From assembly GCF_004804355.1 (NCBI RefSeq), contig NZ_SRWZ01000008.1, forward strand, positions 1 to 64,000: a DNA stretch of 64,000 nucleotides, in the 5' to 3' direction. Origin of the DNA: Cognatitamlana onchidii (lineage in GTDB: Bacteria; Bacteroidota; Bacteroidia; Flavobacteriales; Flavobacteriaceae). Below are positions 25,711 to 33,409 of the stretch, piece after piece (within the stretch, counting starts at the first letter, position 1; every line of letters begins with the position of its first letter). A program made the position numbers and the translations under genes. The notes under the pieces are model-generated. The model did no database searches. It was not told the origin of the DNA and saw only the letters and a list, made by a program, of their open reading frames with translations.

Positions 25711-26487
25711 ATGAAAAAGCTAGCTTTCAGCATATTTACACTTCTTGTACTTAGCAGTTTTCAGCTAAAACCCAATATTGAAAACACACTTAATGATATT
25801 AACAAGGCTTTTAAAAACATGGAAGTTAGTCTTTTAGAATGGCCTGAAGACTTACAGCCCAAATTGGGGAACTTAAAAGAGATCGCTTTTATGGCTTTTC
25901 CTAAGAAGAAAACGGAGGGTAAACTTCCACTTCTTATAACATTGCACGGAGGTGGCGGAAAAACATGGAGCATTGAAGAACAGCTTAAGCGTTCTTCGGA
26001 AGTAAAGGGACTATCTCTAGCTGAATTAGCTGGTAAAGATTTAATTCTGTTGGAACCCAATTCTTTTGAAAAATGGGACCCTAAAACACTTAATATCATG
26101 CTAGACTATATACTTAAAACCTATAATCAAATAGACCAAAGTCGTATTTACGTGGTGGGACACAGTATGGGAGGTCGAGGTGGCTGGGAGTGGATACAGC
26201 AATCTCCAGAGCGTTTTGCAGCTGCGGGTTTAGGAGGGTTTAGTGGTGTTTCAGAAGATGATAATTTTGATAAACTTGTTAATTTTCCTGTATTTGGTAT
26301 GGTAGGTGGAGAAGATGGAAAAAACGTAGCTTCAGCAGAAAAAATGACATCCCTCTTAAAAGCCGCTGGTAATAAAAATGTAAGATATGTTGCTTTTCCC
26401 GGTGCCAATCATTCACAAGGAAATAAAATGCTATTTAGCCATGTTGAATGTGTTGATTGGATGCTTAAATTTTCGAATCAAAATTAA
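25711..26487 (+). CDS. Secreted alpha/beta hydrolase (esterase-like)
   Basis: A 258-residue exported hydrolase. From the ATG at 25711 there is a signal peptide (LAFSIFTLLVLSSFQ); an upstream frame from 25570 is open but overlaps lutC and lacks a signal. The alpha/beta fold is shown by the oxyanion LHGGGGK, the nucleophile elbow VVGHSMGGRGG, the late Asp region GMVGGEDGKN and the His in FPGANHSQGNK. It resembles PHB-depolymerase or esterase-D-like Bacteroidota enzymes. The substrate is unknown; sugar ester removal is possible. It is 86 bases after lutC and ends at a bidirectional terminator. Confidence 0.75.
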   Translation: MKKLAFSIFTLLVLSSFQLKPNIENTLNDINKAFKNMEVSLLEWPEDLQPKLGNLKEIAFMAFPKKKTEGKLPLLITLHGGGGKTWSIEEQLKRSSEVKGLSLAELAGKDLILLEPNSFEKWDPKTLNIMLDYILKTYNQIDQSRIYVVGHSMGGRGGWEWIQQSPERFAAAGLGGFSGVSEDDNFDKLVNFPVFGMVGGEDGKNVASAEKMTSLLKAAGNKNVRYVAFPGANHSQGNKMLFSHVECVDWMLKFSNQN

Positions 26488-26510
26488 GAAACAGCGCTAA
26501 CTAAAAGACA

Positions 26511-26548
26511 AAAAAAACTCAGTTAACAATTTAACTGAGTTTTTTTTA
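26511..26548. terminator. Bidirectional terminator between esterase and aldehyde dehydrogenase genes
   Basis: Stem AACTCAGTTAA with TTAACTGAGTT around a 4-base loop (26527-26530), flanked by A-run on the left and T-run on the right, between two convergent genes. Confidence 0.9.
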
Positions 26549-26566
26549 TTTTGGTACGTAGTTTTC

Positions 26567-28006
26567 TTAGTAATACTTCGCGTAAACCACTTTAGTATGT
26601 AAATATTCTTCCATACCATATTTACCATCTGCGCCTCCTACACCAGACTTTTTCCAACCAGCGTGGAAACCTTGAATAGCTTCAAAATGTTCTCTGTTCA
26701 CATAAGTTTCACCAAAATGTAACCCATTTGTTGCCTTCATTATATTATTGAAGTTTTCTGAAAATATAGATGACGTTAAACCAAACTCTGTGTCATTAGA
26801 CATGGCAATCGCTTCATCTAAAGTATTAAACTTCATTACTGGTAATACTGGACCAAAAACTTCTTCTTGAATAATTTGACTGTCCTGACTACAACCCGTT
26901 ATTACGGTCGGTTCATAAAAGTAGCCTCTGTCAAATTTAGATGGCTGACCACCTCCAACAAGCACTTCTGCTCCTTCTTTCTTGGCAAACTCAACCATTT
27001 CTGTAATTTTATCCAGTTGATCTTTAGACACCAAACTACTCATGTCGGCGTTAACTCCTGTAATAGCCTCTTCAATAGTGACTTCACTCATTTTCTTAGT
27101 CAACTTATCTACAAACTCATCATAGATGCTATCCTCAACGTAAACACGTTCGGCACAGTTACAAACCTGTCCGCTAAAGATAACTTTAGAAGATACTACG
27201 GAATTAATAGCCAAATCCATATTAGCATCTGCACAAACAATGGCAGGTGCCTTCCCTCCTAATTCTAATGACACTTTTGTGATATTCTCCGCAGCAGCAG
27301 TTATTACTTTTTGTCCTGCACCAACACTACCAGTTAAACTAATAATACCAGTAATAGGGCTACTAGACAATGCGTTACCAACTGTTCTACCAGCTCCACA
27401 TACAAAGTTTAACACCCCTGCAGGCAAGTTTATTTTTTGAATAAAATCTGCAAACTCCATAATGGTATTAGGCGCTTCAGAACTAGGTTTTATTACACAA
27501 GTATTACCCGTAATTAATGAGGCAGCAACCTTACGAGCCATTACAAAAAATGGAAAATTCCAAGGACAAATACCTACAGCAACCCCAATTGGAACTTTGT
27601 GTAAATAAATATGTTCTTTTTCTCTATCACTTTGAATAATCTCGCCTTCAATTCTACGTGCCCAACCTGCATTATAATCAAAATAATCGGCTGTTACATC
27701 AATTTCAACTTGTGCTAAACCAATTACTTTTGCCTGCTCCTTAGATAGCGTTTCTGCTAGAAATACGCGATTTTCTCTAATTACGTCAGCCATTTTATGT
27801 AAATAAGCTGCGCGTTGAATTGCAGGTAATGCTTCCCATGCTGGTTGAGCGGCTTGAGCAGATTCAAGGGCATTATTTGCATCCTCTACTGTACCAGTAC
27901 TAATTGTACTGATAACTTCTTCCGTACAAGGATTTAAGATCTCGATAACCGATGTAGCCTTCGAATCTACAAATTGTCCGTTAATGTATTGTTTGTAATG
28001 TTTCAT
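26567..28006 (-). CDS. aldA: Aldehyde dehydrogenase (probable lactaldehyde dehydrogenase)
   Basis: A 479-residue NAD(P)-dependent dehydrogenase. Active-site Glu is in SLELGGKAP and the catalytic Cys in IFSGQVCNCAERVYVE; ICPWNFPFF and the terminal HTKVVYAKYY match the AldA/GabD group. Context (last gene of the rhamnose cluster) indicates oxidation of L-lactaldehyde, made by rhamnulose-1-P cleavage, to L-lactate. The gap to the upstream lldD stop is 113 bases. A neighbouring terminator at 26511-26548 closes the operon. Confidence 0.88.
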   Translation of the reverse strand: MKHYKQYINGQFVDSKATSVIEILNPCTEEVISTISTGTVEDANNALESAQAAQPAWEALPAIQRAAYLHKMADVIRENRVFLAETLSKEQAKVIGLAQVEIDVTADYFDYNAGWARRIEGEIIQSDREKEHIYLHKVPIGVAVGICPWNFPFFVMARKVAASLITGNTCVIKPSSEAPNTIMEFADFIQKINLPAGVLNFVCGAGRTVGNALSSSPITGIISLTGSVGAGQKVITAAAENITKVSLELGGKAPAIVCADANMDLAINSVVSSKVIFSGQVCNCAERVYVEDSIYDEFVDKLTKKMSEVTIEEAITGVNADMSSLVSKDQLDKITEMVEFAKKEGAEVLVGGGQPSKFDRGYFYEPTVITGCSQDSQIIQEEVFGPVLPVMKFNTLDEAIAMSNDTEFGLTSSIFSENFNNIMKATNGLHFGETYVNREHFEAIQGFHAGWKKSGVGGADGKYGMEEYLHTKVVYAKYY

Positions 28007-28119
28007 GTAGTTAAAATTTAAGTTAGTGCGTTGTCGATAAATTCATTTCTCAATATCAATAAATATATGCTCCAAACACTGGTTGTTGATATTATTTTTA
28101 ATTAACTGATAATAGTGAC

Positions 28120-29262
28120 TTATTTAATTAAGTGATCTGAAAAATCTGTAGTATTTTCACAGCACAACTGTTCCATCACTTGTTGTAATTCTGTTTTAAG
28201 TAGTGAAATGGTATGGTCACCTCCCTTATTTCCAAGAGCCGATACGCCGTACATAAATGAGCGTCCCATAAATGTAAATTTAGCACCACTAGCCATGGCC
28301 CGTGCAACATCTGGTCCAGATCGAATACCACTATCCATCATGACTTCAATTTGATCGCCATACTTCTCAGCAATGGTAGATAATGGTTTTATGGTAGACT
28401 CGCCTGCATCTAATTGGCGTCCTCCATGATTTGAAACAATAATACCGTCTAACCCTAATTTTATGGCTTGCTCTGTATCGTACTCCGAGGCCACGCCTTT
28501 TAAGACAAGCTTTCCTTTCCACATATCTCTAATAGGCTTAATCTTTTCTTCATTTAACCTCCCTGAAAATGTTTCATCCATAAACTTACCTAACTGCTTT
28601 AAATCTAAATTTTTAGGCATGTAAGGCAATAAATTTGCAAAATTAGGAATACCATGCTTTAAAGTTTGCATACTCCAATGTGGTCTTCCAAATGCCTGCA
28701 AAATATTAGATATATTCATTTTTGGCGGCATAGCCAAACCGTTCCTAATATCTCTAGGTCTAAAGCCAAATGTAGGGACATCACATAGAATAACTAAAAC
28801 GGGACACTCCGCTGCTTCCGCTCGCTTCAAAATATCATCTCGTAGTGTATCTTTTGCAGGATGATACAGTTGAAACCACGCTTTACCTTCAGTAAGTTCA
28901 CTAGCCCGCTCTATACTAGTCGTTGTAACCGTACTTAGAATAAAAGGAATGTTATGTTCAAATGCGGCTTTTGCCAAAATCTCCGGCGAATTAGGCCACA
29001 TTAACCCTTGCAAACCAACAGGTGCTATGCCAAAAGGCGCATCATATTCTACTCCAAAGAGTTTTGTCTTTAATGACGATCCTTTGTGGGTTCTTAAATA
29101 ATTAGGCTTTAACTGAACTTCTCTGAGTTCAGCTGTGTTTCTAATTAAATTAACATCTTCGTTACACCCGCCATCTAAATACTCAAAAGCAAACTTTGGT
29201 ATTTTCTTTTGAGCTCTTGCTCTTAAATCGTCTATTGAAGGGTAACGCGTATCATACGCCAT
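28120..29262 (-). CDS. lldD: FMN-dependent L-lactate dehydrogenase / alpha-hydroxy-acid oxidase
   Basis: A 380-residue TIM-barrel FMN enzyme oxidising L-lactate to pyruvate. Seen are YLDGGCNEDVNLIRN near residues 29-43, FGIAPVGLQGLMWP, FQLYHPAKD, the lysine in KLVLKGVAS, the catalytic His in IVSNHGGRQLD, and the phosphate site MMDSGIRSGPDVARAMASGA. Family members couple to quinones at the membrane or to oxygen; in this setting the former is likely. The gap to the upstream aldolase gene is 12 bases, so it belongs to the rhamnose operon. It duplicates the lactate step of LutABC. Confidence 0.9.
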   Translation of the reverse strand: MAYDTRYPSIDDLRARAQKKIPKFAFEYLDGGCNEDVNLIRNTAELREVQLKPNYLRTHKGSSLKTKLFGVEYDAPFGIAPVGLQGLMWPNSPEILAKAAFEHNIPFILSTVTTTSIERASELTEGKAWFQLYHPAKDTLRDDILKRAEAAECPVLVILCDVPTFGFRPRDIRNGLAMPPKMNISNILQAFGRPHWSMQTLKHGIPNFANLLPYMPKNLDLKQLGKFMDETFSGRLNEEKIKPIRDMWKGKLVLKGVASEYDTEQAIKLGLDGIIVSNHGGRQLDAGESTIKPLSTIAEKYGDQIEVMMDSGIRSGPDVARAMASGAKFTFMGRSFMYGVSALGNKGGDHTISLLKTELQQVMEQLCCENTTDFSDHLIK

Positions 29263-29274
29263 ATTAATTGCTAT

Positions 29275-30564
29275 TTAACTTAAAAACTTCTTTCTTAAAT
29301 CTTCTACTTCTTCATCGTTAATAGGTACCATGTCTCCTAAGGAGTTACCTAAAACAATTGATTTTGCACTAAACTCAGCTACTTCTAAATAATCAAAAGT
29401 TTGAAGCAATTTATCTCCAGTAATAATAACTGAATCATTTTCAATTATTAAAGCCGTAGCACAGTTATCAACCATCTGAGAATTATTGTTTTTTCTAAAA
29501 TGATCACCGTACTTTACTGCACTAATGTCTTGCAAGAAAATCCAACTTTCTGGAATTGTTCTTACATTCAAGTATTCTCCAGTAACACCAAATGCCATTA
29601 AATACGGAGATTGTGTCATAATAATTGAATTGACATCAGGATTACGGTTATAAATCTCTTGATGAATCCAAGTAGCTCTACTAGGAACTTTTCCAGTTTC
29701 TCTTTTTCCGTCCTTTATTTGAACGATATCATCAACATCAATATCCCAACGATTTATTCCCGTTGGTGTTATTAAAAAGTCATTATCCTTCCAACGCATA
29801 GATACCGTTCCATAAGAGCTAATCATAAGTCCTTGCTGGCATGAACGTTGAACGATTTTGCAAATCTCTAAACGCTTTTCAACCTCATCTGAAGGATACT
29901 CTACCTCTGTTAATTCCGGTAAAACTCCAGTGGCTTGTGCTTCAAACTCATCAATCTGTGAATCAGACAAATATTTAGGGGTCCCGATTTGCGAACCATA
30001 CAAAATAGTACTCGCACAAAACTCTAAGGCTTCAAACCTCTCGAAAGCATCGGTTAAATCGCTTCCTCCTAAAACCGTACCATGGTTTTCCATGATAATC
30101 GCCTTAAATCCTTTTTTGAATTCATCAGCAATTACCTCTCCTAAATCTTCACTACCTGGTAACCTGTACTTTGCATAACCGATAGGCCCACAAATATGTT
30201 TAGCTTGTGAAATGATATTAGTGTTCGGAATTTGGCGAACGATACTAAAAGAAACAAGCGCAGGCGGATGGGCGTGAATAACGGATTTAATATCAGGTCT
30301 AGCCTCATAAATAGCTTTATGAAATGGAAACTCAGAAGACGGCTTATGTTTTCCTATTATTGTTCCATCTTTCTTTACACATATAATATCTGATGCTCTT
30401 AAAGATCCTTTATCGATTGCAGAAGGTGTTACCCAAATATCTCCCTTATCGTCGATAATCGAAATATTTCCTCCAGAGGTTGTTGTCATTCCTCTTTTAT
30501 AAATTCTGTCAATAACTTCAGTGATTTGGTCTCTTGGATGGATTAATTTAATATTTTTTGACAT
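29275..30564 (-). CDS. Tandem class II aldolase/adducin protein, second domain degenerate
   Basis: A 429-residue protein of two consecutive class II aldolase (AraD/FucA) domains. Domain 1 (about residues 1-210) has all the expected sites: GGNISI, SSEFPFHKAI with the catalytic Glu, the zinc-site pair IHAHPPAL, and the third His in MENHGTVLGG. Domain 2 (about residues 215-429) keeps the fold but lacks them: the HxH becomes MTQSPYL and the third His becomes IENDSVII. Domain 1 may thus act on a phosphorylated ketose while domain 2 is structural. It lies between the kinase and lldD genes. Confidence 0.82.
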   Translation of the reverse strand: MSKNIKLIHPRDQITEVIDRIYKRGMTTTSGGNISIIDDKGDIWVTPSAIDKGSLRASDIICVKKDGTIIGKHKPSSEFPFHKAIYEARPDIKSVIHAHPPALVSFSIVRQIPNTNIISQAKHICGPIGYAKYRLPGSEDLGEVIADEFKKGFKAIIMENHGTVLGGSDLTDAFERFEALEFCASTILYGSQIGTPKYLSDSQIDEFEAQATGVLPELTEVEYPSDEVEKRLEICKIVQRSCQQGLMISSYGTVSMRWKDNDFLITPTGINRWDIDVDDIVQIKDGKRETGKVPSRATWIHQEIYNRNPDVNSIIMTQSPYLMAFGVTGEYLNVRTIPESWIFLQDISAVKYGDHFRKNNNSQMVDNCATALIIENDSVIITGDKLLQTFDYLEVAEFSAKSIVLGNSLGDMVPINDEEVEDLRKKFLS

Positions 30565-30578
30565 AATACAATGTTTTT

Positions 30579-30601
30579 GAAGTTAGTACAAAATTAACTT
30601 C
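30579..30601. repeat. Inverted repeat GAAGTTA / TAACTTC before the tandem aldolase gene
   Basis: Seven-base perfect arms (30579-30585 and 30595-30601) with nine bases between, in the 66-base gap between the FGGY kinase and the tandem aldolase. No terminator-like T-run on the minus strand. Function unknown; possibly an RNA hairpin in the rhamnose operon. Confidence 0.3.
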
Positions 30602-30630
30602 TTTTGGGGTTTTAATAATTCTTATTTTAT

Positions 30631-32007
30631 TTAACCGTTAATAATGAACGGTACGTGTTTCTTTAATGCGTAATTTTTTTTCAAAAACTTAGAGTTAAGT
30701 TTGGTATCTGAGATAGAAATTGCAGCTCCCAATGCCGACCCTAACGATGCATTTGTTGTTCTCAACTTTTTGTCTCTAAATTCATGAGATAGAAGCTTAA
30801 TATAAAGATCATTATCACTAAATCCACCATCAACGTACAATCTTGAAATAGTATCATTTCCAATGGCTCTATTTATACAGTCAATTTGTAACTGAACTAA
30901 CTCTAGCATCAATTGATGATAAGCGTGCTCATAATTGTTGAATACTATAGTAGTTTCACTGGGCATGGTTTTATCTTCTAAACTTTCCCATTTAAATGAC
31001 TTCTTAAAATTTTTAGTCAACTCAGAATAAATATCGTAATCAAACTTCACATTTCTATGATAGTCATCATCAACGCCAAACTTAGCATTAAGTTTTTCCA
31101 CCTGAATTTTGTATTCATTACCCAAAAATAATCTTGCAGCTTTAACTGGTCTACCATTAATTCTCATATAATTAATGGCATCTTTATCATCTGTATCTGT
31201 AGAGATTGGATTTTCAGTGAACGGATTAAAAGATATACTCCAAGTTCCTGTAGATACCAGCACAAACTTTTTCTTTACACTACGTGCATAAGGTAATAAG
31301 GCTGCAGAACTGTCATGTATACCTACACCAATTTTAATACGATTACCGTTATAATTCATATTAATACTGGTTTCGGTAGATACTATAGGTGGTAGTATCT
31401 TGTTTATTCCTTCCTTATACACCCAAGAATGATAGTCTTTTTTGCTATAATCCCAGAGCGCTGTATGACAACCTATACTCGTGTATTCGCTTAATGGAAT
31501 ACCAGTAAAGACATAGCTTAAATACTGAGGTAAATGCATAGAGTACTTTATCTTGCTATAAACCTCTGGTTTTGATTTCTTAAGCCAGTACAATTGCAAG
31601 CCTGAATTAAGCATACTTAAATCGGCACAACCAGTAGTTTTAAGAAAATCTTCTCTCGGCCCATAATCCTCGAAAAACGAGTTTATTATGGACTCATCTA
31701 GTGGCTTAGTGTAATTATAAAGTGGTGTTAAGGGTTCACCGTTTTCATCTACATGAACAAAACTGGCGCCATAGGTTGAAAAATTGATGGCCTTAACATC
31801 AAACTCTTTTTTTTCTAAAATGCGGTCAAAGACCTCCTTCAACCACTTTTTTAGAGCTGGAAGGTTCTCAGTAGGATGTCCATCTTCATCTTCAATTTCA
31901 TCAAAAGACGTATATTCCTTGTGAACTTCTTTAAAGTCTTTGTCAAAAAGAAAGAATTTTTTATTCGTCTTTCCTATATCAAAAACTGCTGTTACTTTTT
32001 GTTTCAT
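30631..32007 (-). CDS. FGGY-family kinase, probable L-rhamnulokinase
   Basis: A 458-residue FGGY kinase. The N-terminal phosphate loop reads VFDIGKTNKKFFLFD, followed by INFSTYGASFV and the C-terminal VDGGFSDNDLYIKLL with GSALGAAI. The GKTNKK loop is unlike the classical RhaB but typical of the Bacteroidota rhamnulokinase/fuculokinase-like kinases. By position between rhamnose isomerase (9 bases upstream) and the aldolase genes, L-rhamnulose is the probable substrate, giving rhamnulose-1-phosphate. Confidence 0.85.
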   Translation of the reverse strand: MKQKVTAVFDIGKTNKKFFLFDKDFKEVHKEYTSFDEIEDEDGHPTENLPALKKWLKEVFDRILEKKEFDVKAINFSTYGASFVHVDENGEPLTPLYNYTKPLDESIINSFFEDYGPREDFLKTTGCADLSMLNSGLQLYWLKKSKPEVYSKIKYSMHLPQYLSYVFTGIPLSEYTSIGCHTALWDYSKKDYHSWVYKEGINKILPPIVSTETSINMNYNGNRIKIGVGIHDSSAALLPYARSVKKKFVLVSTGTWSISFNPFTENPISTDTDDKDAINYMRINGRPVKAARLFLGNEYKIQVEKLNAKFGVDDDYHRNVKFDYDIYSELTKNFKKSFKWESLEDKTMPSETTIVFNNYEHAYHQLMLELVQLQIDCINRAIGNDTISRLYVDGGFSDNDLYIKLLSHEFRDKKLRTTNASLGSALGAAISISDTKLNSKFLKKNYALKKHVPFIING

Positions 32008-32016
32008 CTTTTATGG

Positions 32017-33297
32017 TTATAAACCAGTTGCTACTGTATTTTTACCTCTTTCTGAGATTAGACTATTTCTAATATCTAATGAACGGTATGCCTGAATTGG
32101 ACTTAATGCCCCTCCAGTGCTTAAGCGTGCTTTTTCCAACAATGGCCTAACATCTGTTCTATACGCCCCTTGTAAAATTTCTTGACATTTCACAACGTCA
32201 TTATCTAGTTGAGCAGCTTTAAGTGCATTTTGATCTATTAATAAAGCTTTAGCATAAGCTTCTTGAATAGCTTCTAGAGATTGAATTAAATCTTCTAACG
32301 GATCTTTAACATTATGACTAGCATCAATCATCCAAGCTAAATCTGGGTTTTGTGGATTGTTTTGCATACCATAAACCAACTCATTAAATATTAAAAATAA
32401 TGCATACGGCTTAATACTTCCAACTGTTAAATCGTCATCCCCATATTTACTATCATTAAAATGGAAACCACCAAGCTTTCCTTTCAACTGTAAAATTGAA
32501 ACAATTTGCTCGATATTAGAATTTGGCAAGTGATGTCCTAAATCTACTAAGGTGTAAGCTTTGTCTCCACAGCCATTTGCCAACATTAAAGAAGCACCCC
32601 AATCTTGAATTACTGTACTATAAAAGTTTGGTTCATATGGCTTATACTCCACTAACATTTTCCAGTCATCTGGTAAACCTTTGTAAATATCTATTAAACT
32701 ATCTTGCGTGTTTTGAAATGCGGTTTGAAAATTATTCTGTCCAGGAAAACAAGAACCATCTGCAAGCCAAACAGTTAAAGCTTTTGAACCAAGTTTATCA
32801 CCAATCTTTATAACATCTAAATTATGTTGAATCGCTTGTTCTCTAACTGCTTTACTTGTGTTGCTTAAAGATCCATATTTATATGACTCTTCAGCACCTT
32901 GTTGGTCCTGAAACGTATTTGAGTTTACGGCATCAAACTTAATACCTAAGGCATCTGCTTTTTCTTTGATAGCATTATAATCTGAAGGAATATCCCAAGG
33001 AATATGTAATGAAACCGCTCCTGCTGTTTGAGTTAAACTGTGAAGGACACCAATATCCTCAATCTTCTGCTCTAAGCTAGAAGGTTCACCATAAAAAGAA
33101 AATCGCCCAAAACGGGTTCCTCCAGCACCTAAAGCCCAACTAGGAATGGCTACCTGGAATTCTGATAATTTGGAAATTATTCCGGAAACGTCATGCCCTT
33201 GTTTACTTAACTTATTTGCTAAGAAATCATAACTCTCCTCGTGATTTTTTAAACTTTTCTTGTTACTCTCTAATACTTGTTCCTTCTGAATATTCAT
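32017..33297 (-). CDS. L-rhamnose isomerase (RhaI type)
   Basis: A 426-residue TIM-barrel sugar isomerase of the Pseudomonas stutzeri RhaI kind rather than the E. coli RhaA kind. Typical are AIPSWALGAGGTRFGRF near residues 50-66, SLHIPWDIPSDY, ALTVWLADGSCFPG, LVEYKPYEP, TLVDLGHHLPNSNIEQIV and KLGGFHFNDSKYGDDDL, which carry the metal ligands. It converts L-rhamnose to L-rhamnulose. It is 112 bases after the fused aldolase gene, with a hairpin between them. Confidence 0.92.
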   Translation of the reverse strand: MNIQKEQVLESNKKSLKNHEESYDFLANKLSKQGHDVSGIISKLSEFQVAIPSWALGAGGTRFGRFSFYGEPSSLEQKIEDIGVLHSLTQTAGAVSLHIPWDIPSDYNAIKEKADALGIKFDAVNSNTFQDQQGAEESYKYGSLSNTSKAVREQAIQHNLDVIKIGDKLGSKALTVWLADGSCFPGQNNFQTAFQNTQDSLIDIYKGLPDDWKMLVEYKPYEPNFYSTVIQDWGASLMLANGCGDKAYTLVDLGHHLPNSNIEQIVSILQLKGKLGGFHFNDSKYGDDDLTVGSIKPYALFLIFNELVYGMQNNPQNPDLAWMIDASHNVKDPLEDLIQSLEAIQEAYAKALLIDQNALKAAQLDNDVVKCQEILQGAYRTDVRPLLEKARLSTGGALSPIQAYRSLDIRNSLISERGKNTVATGL

Positions 33298-33321
33298 GTT
33301 TTTTAACCTTTAAAAGCAAAG

Positions 33322-33357
33322 AAACTTCCATAAATACGTAAGCATAAATGGAAGTTT
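33322..33357 (-). terminator. Hairpin between fused aldolase and rhamnose isomerase
   Basis: Perfect 10-bp arms AAACTTCCAT (33322-33331) and ATGGAAGTTT (33348-33357) with a 16-base loop. On the minus strand it is followed by a T-rich stretch (CTTTGCTTTT). It may be a partial terminator or a processing site setting expression between rhamnose genes. Confidence 0.45.
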
Positions 33358-33409
33358 TCTTTATCAAACTAAACTAAACTAATCAAATTATTATATTTTA
33401 CTTTTTTTA

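Noticed and set aside
28007-28119. Weak AATATCAA/TTGATATT inverted repeat before the aldehyde dehydrogenase gene
   Set aside because: AT-rich arms with a long loop and no T-run; likely by chance.
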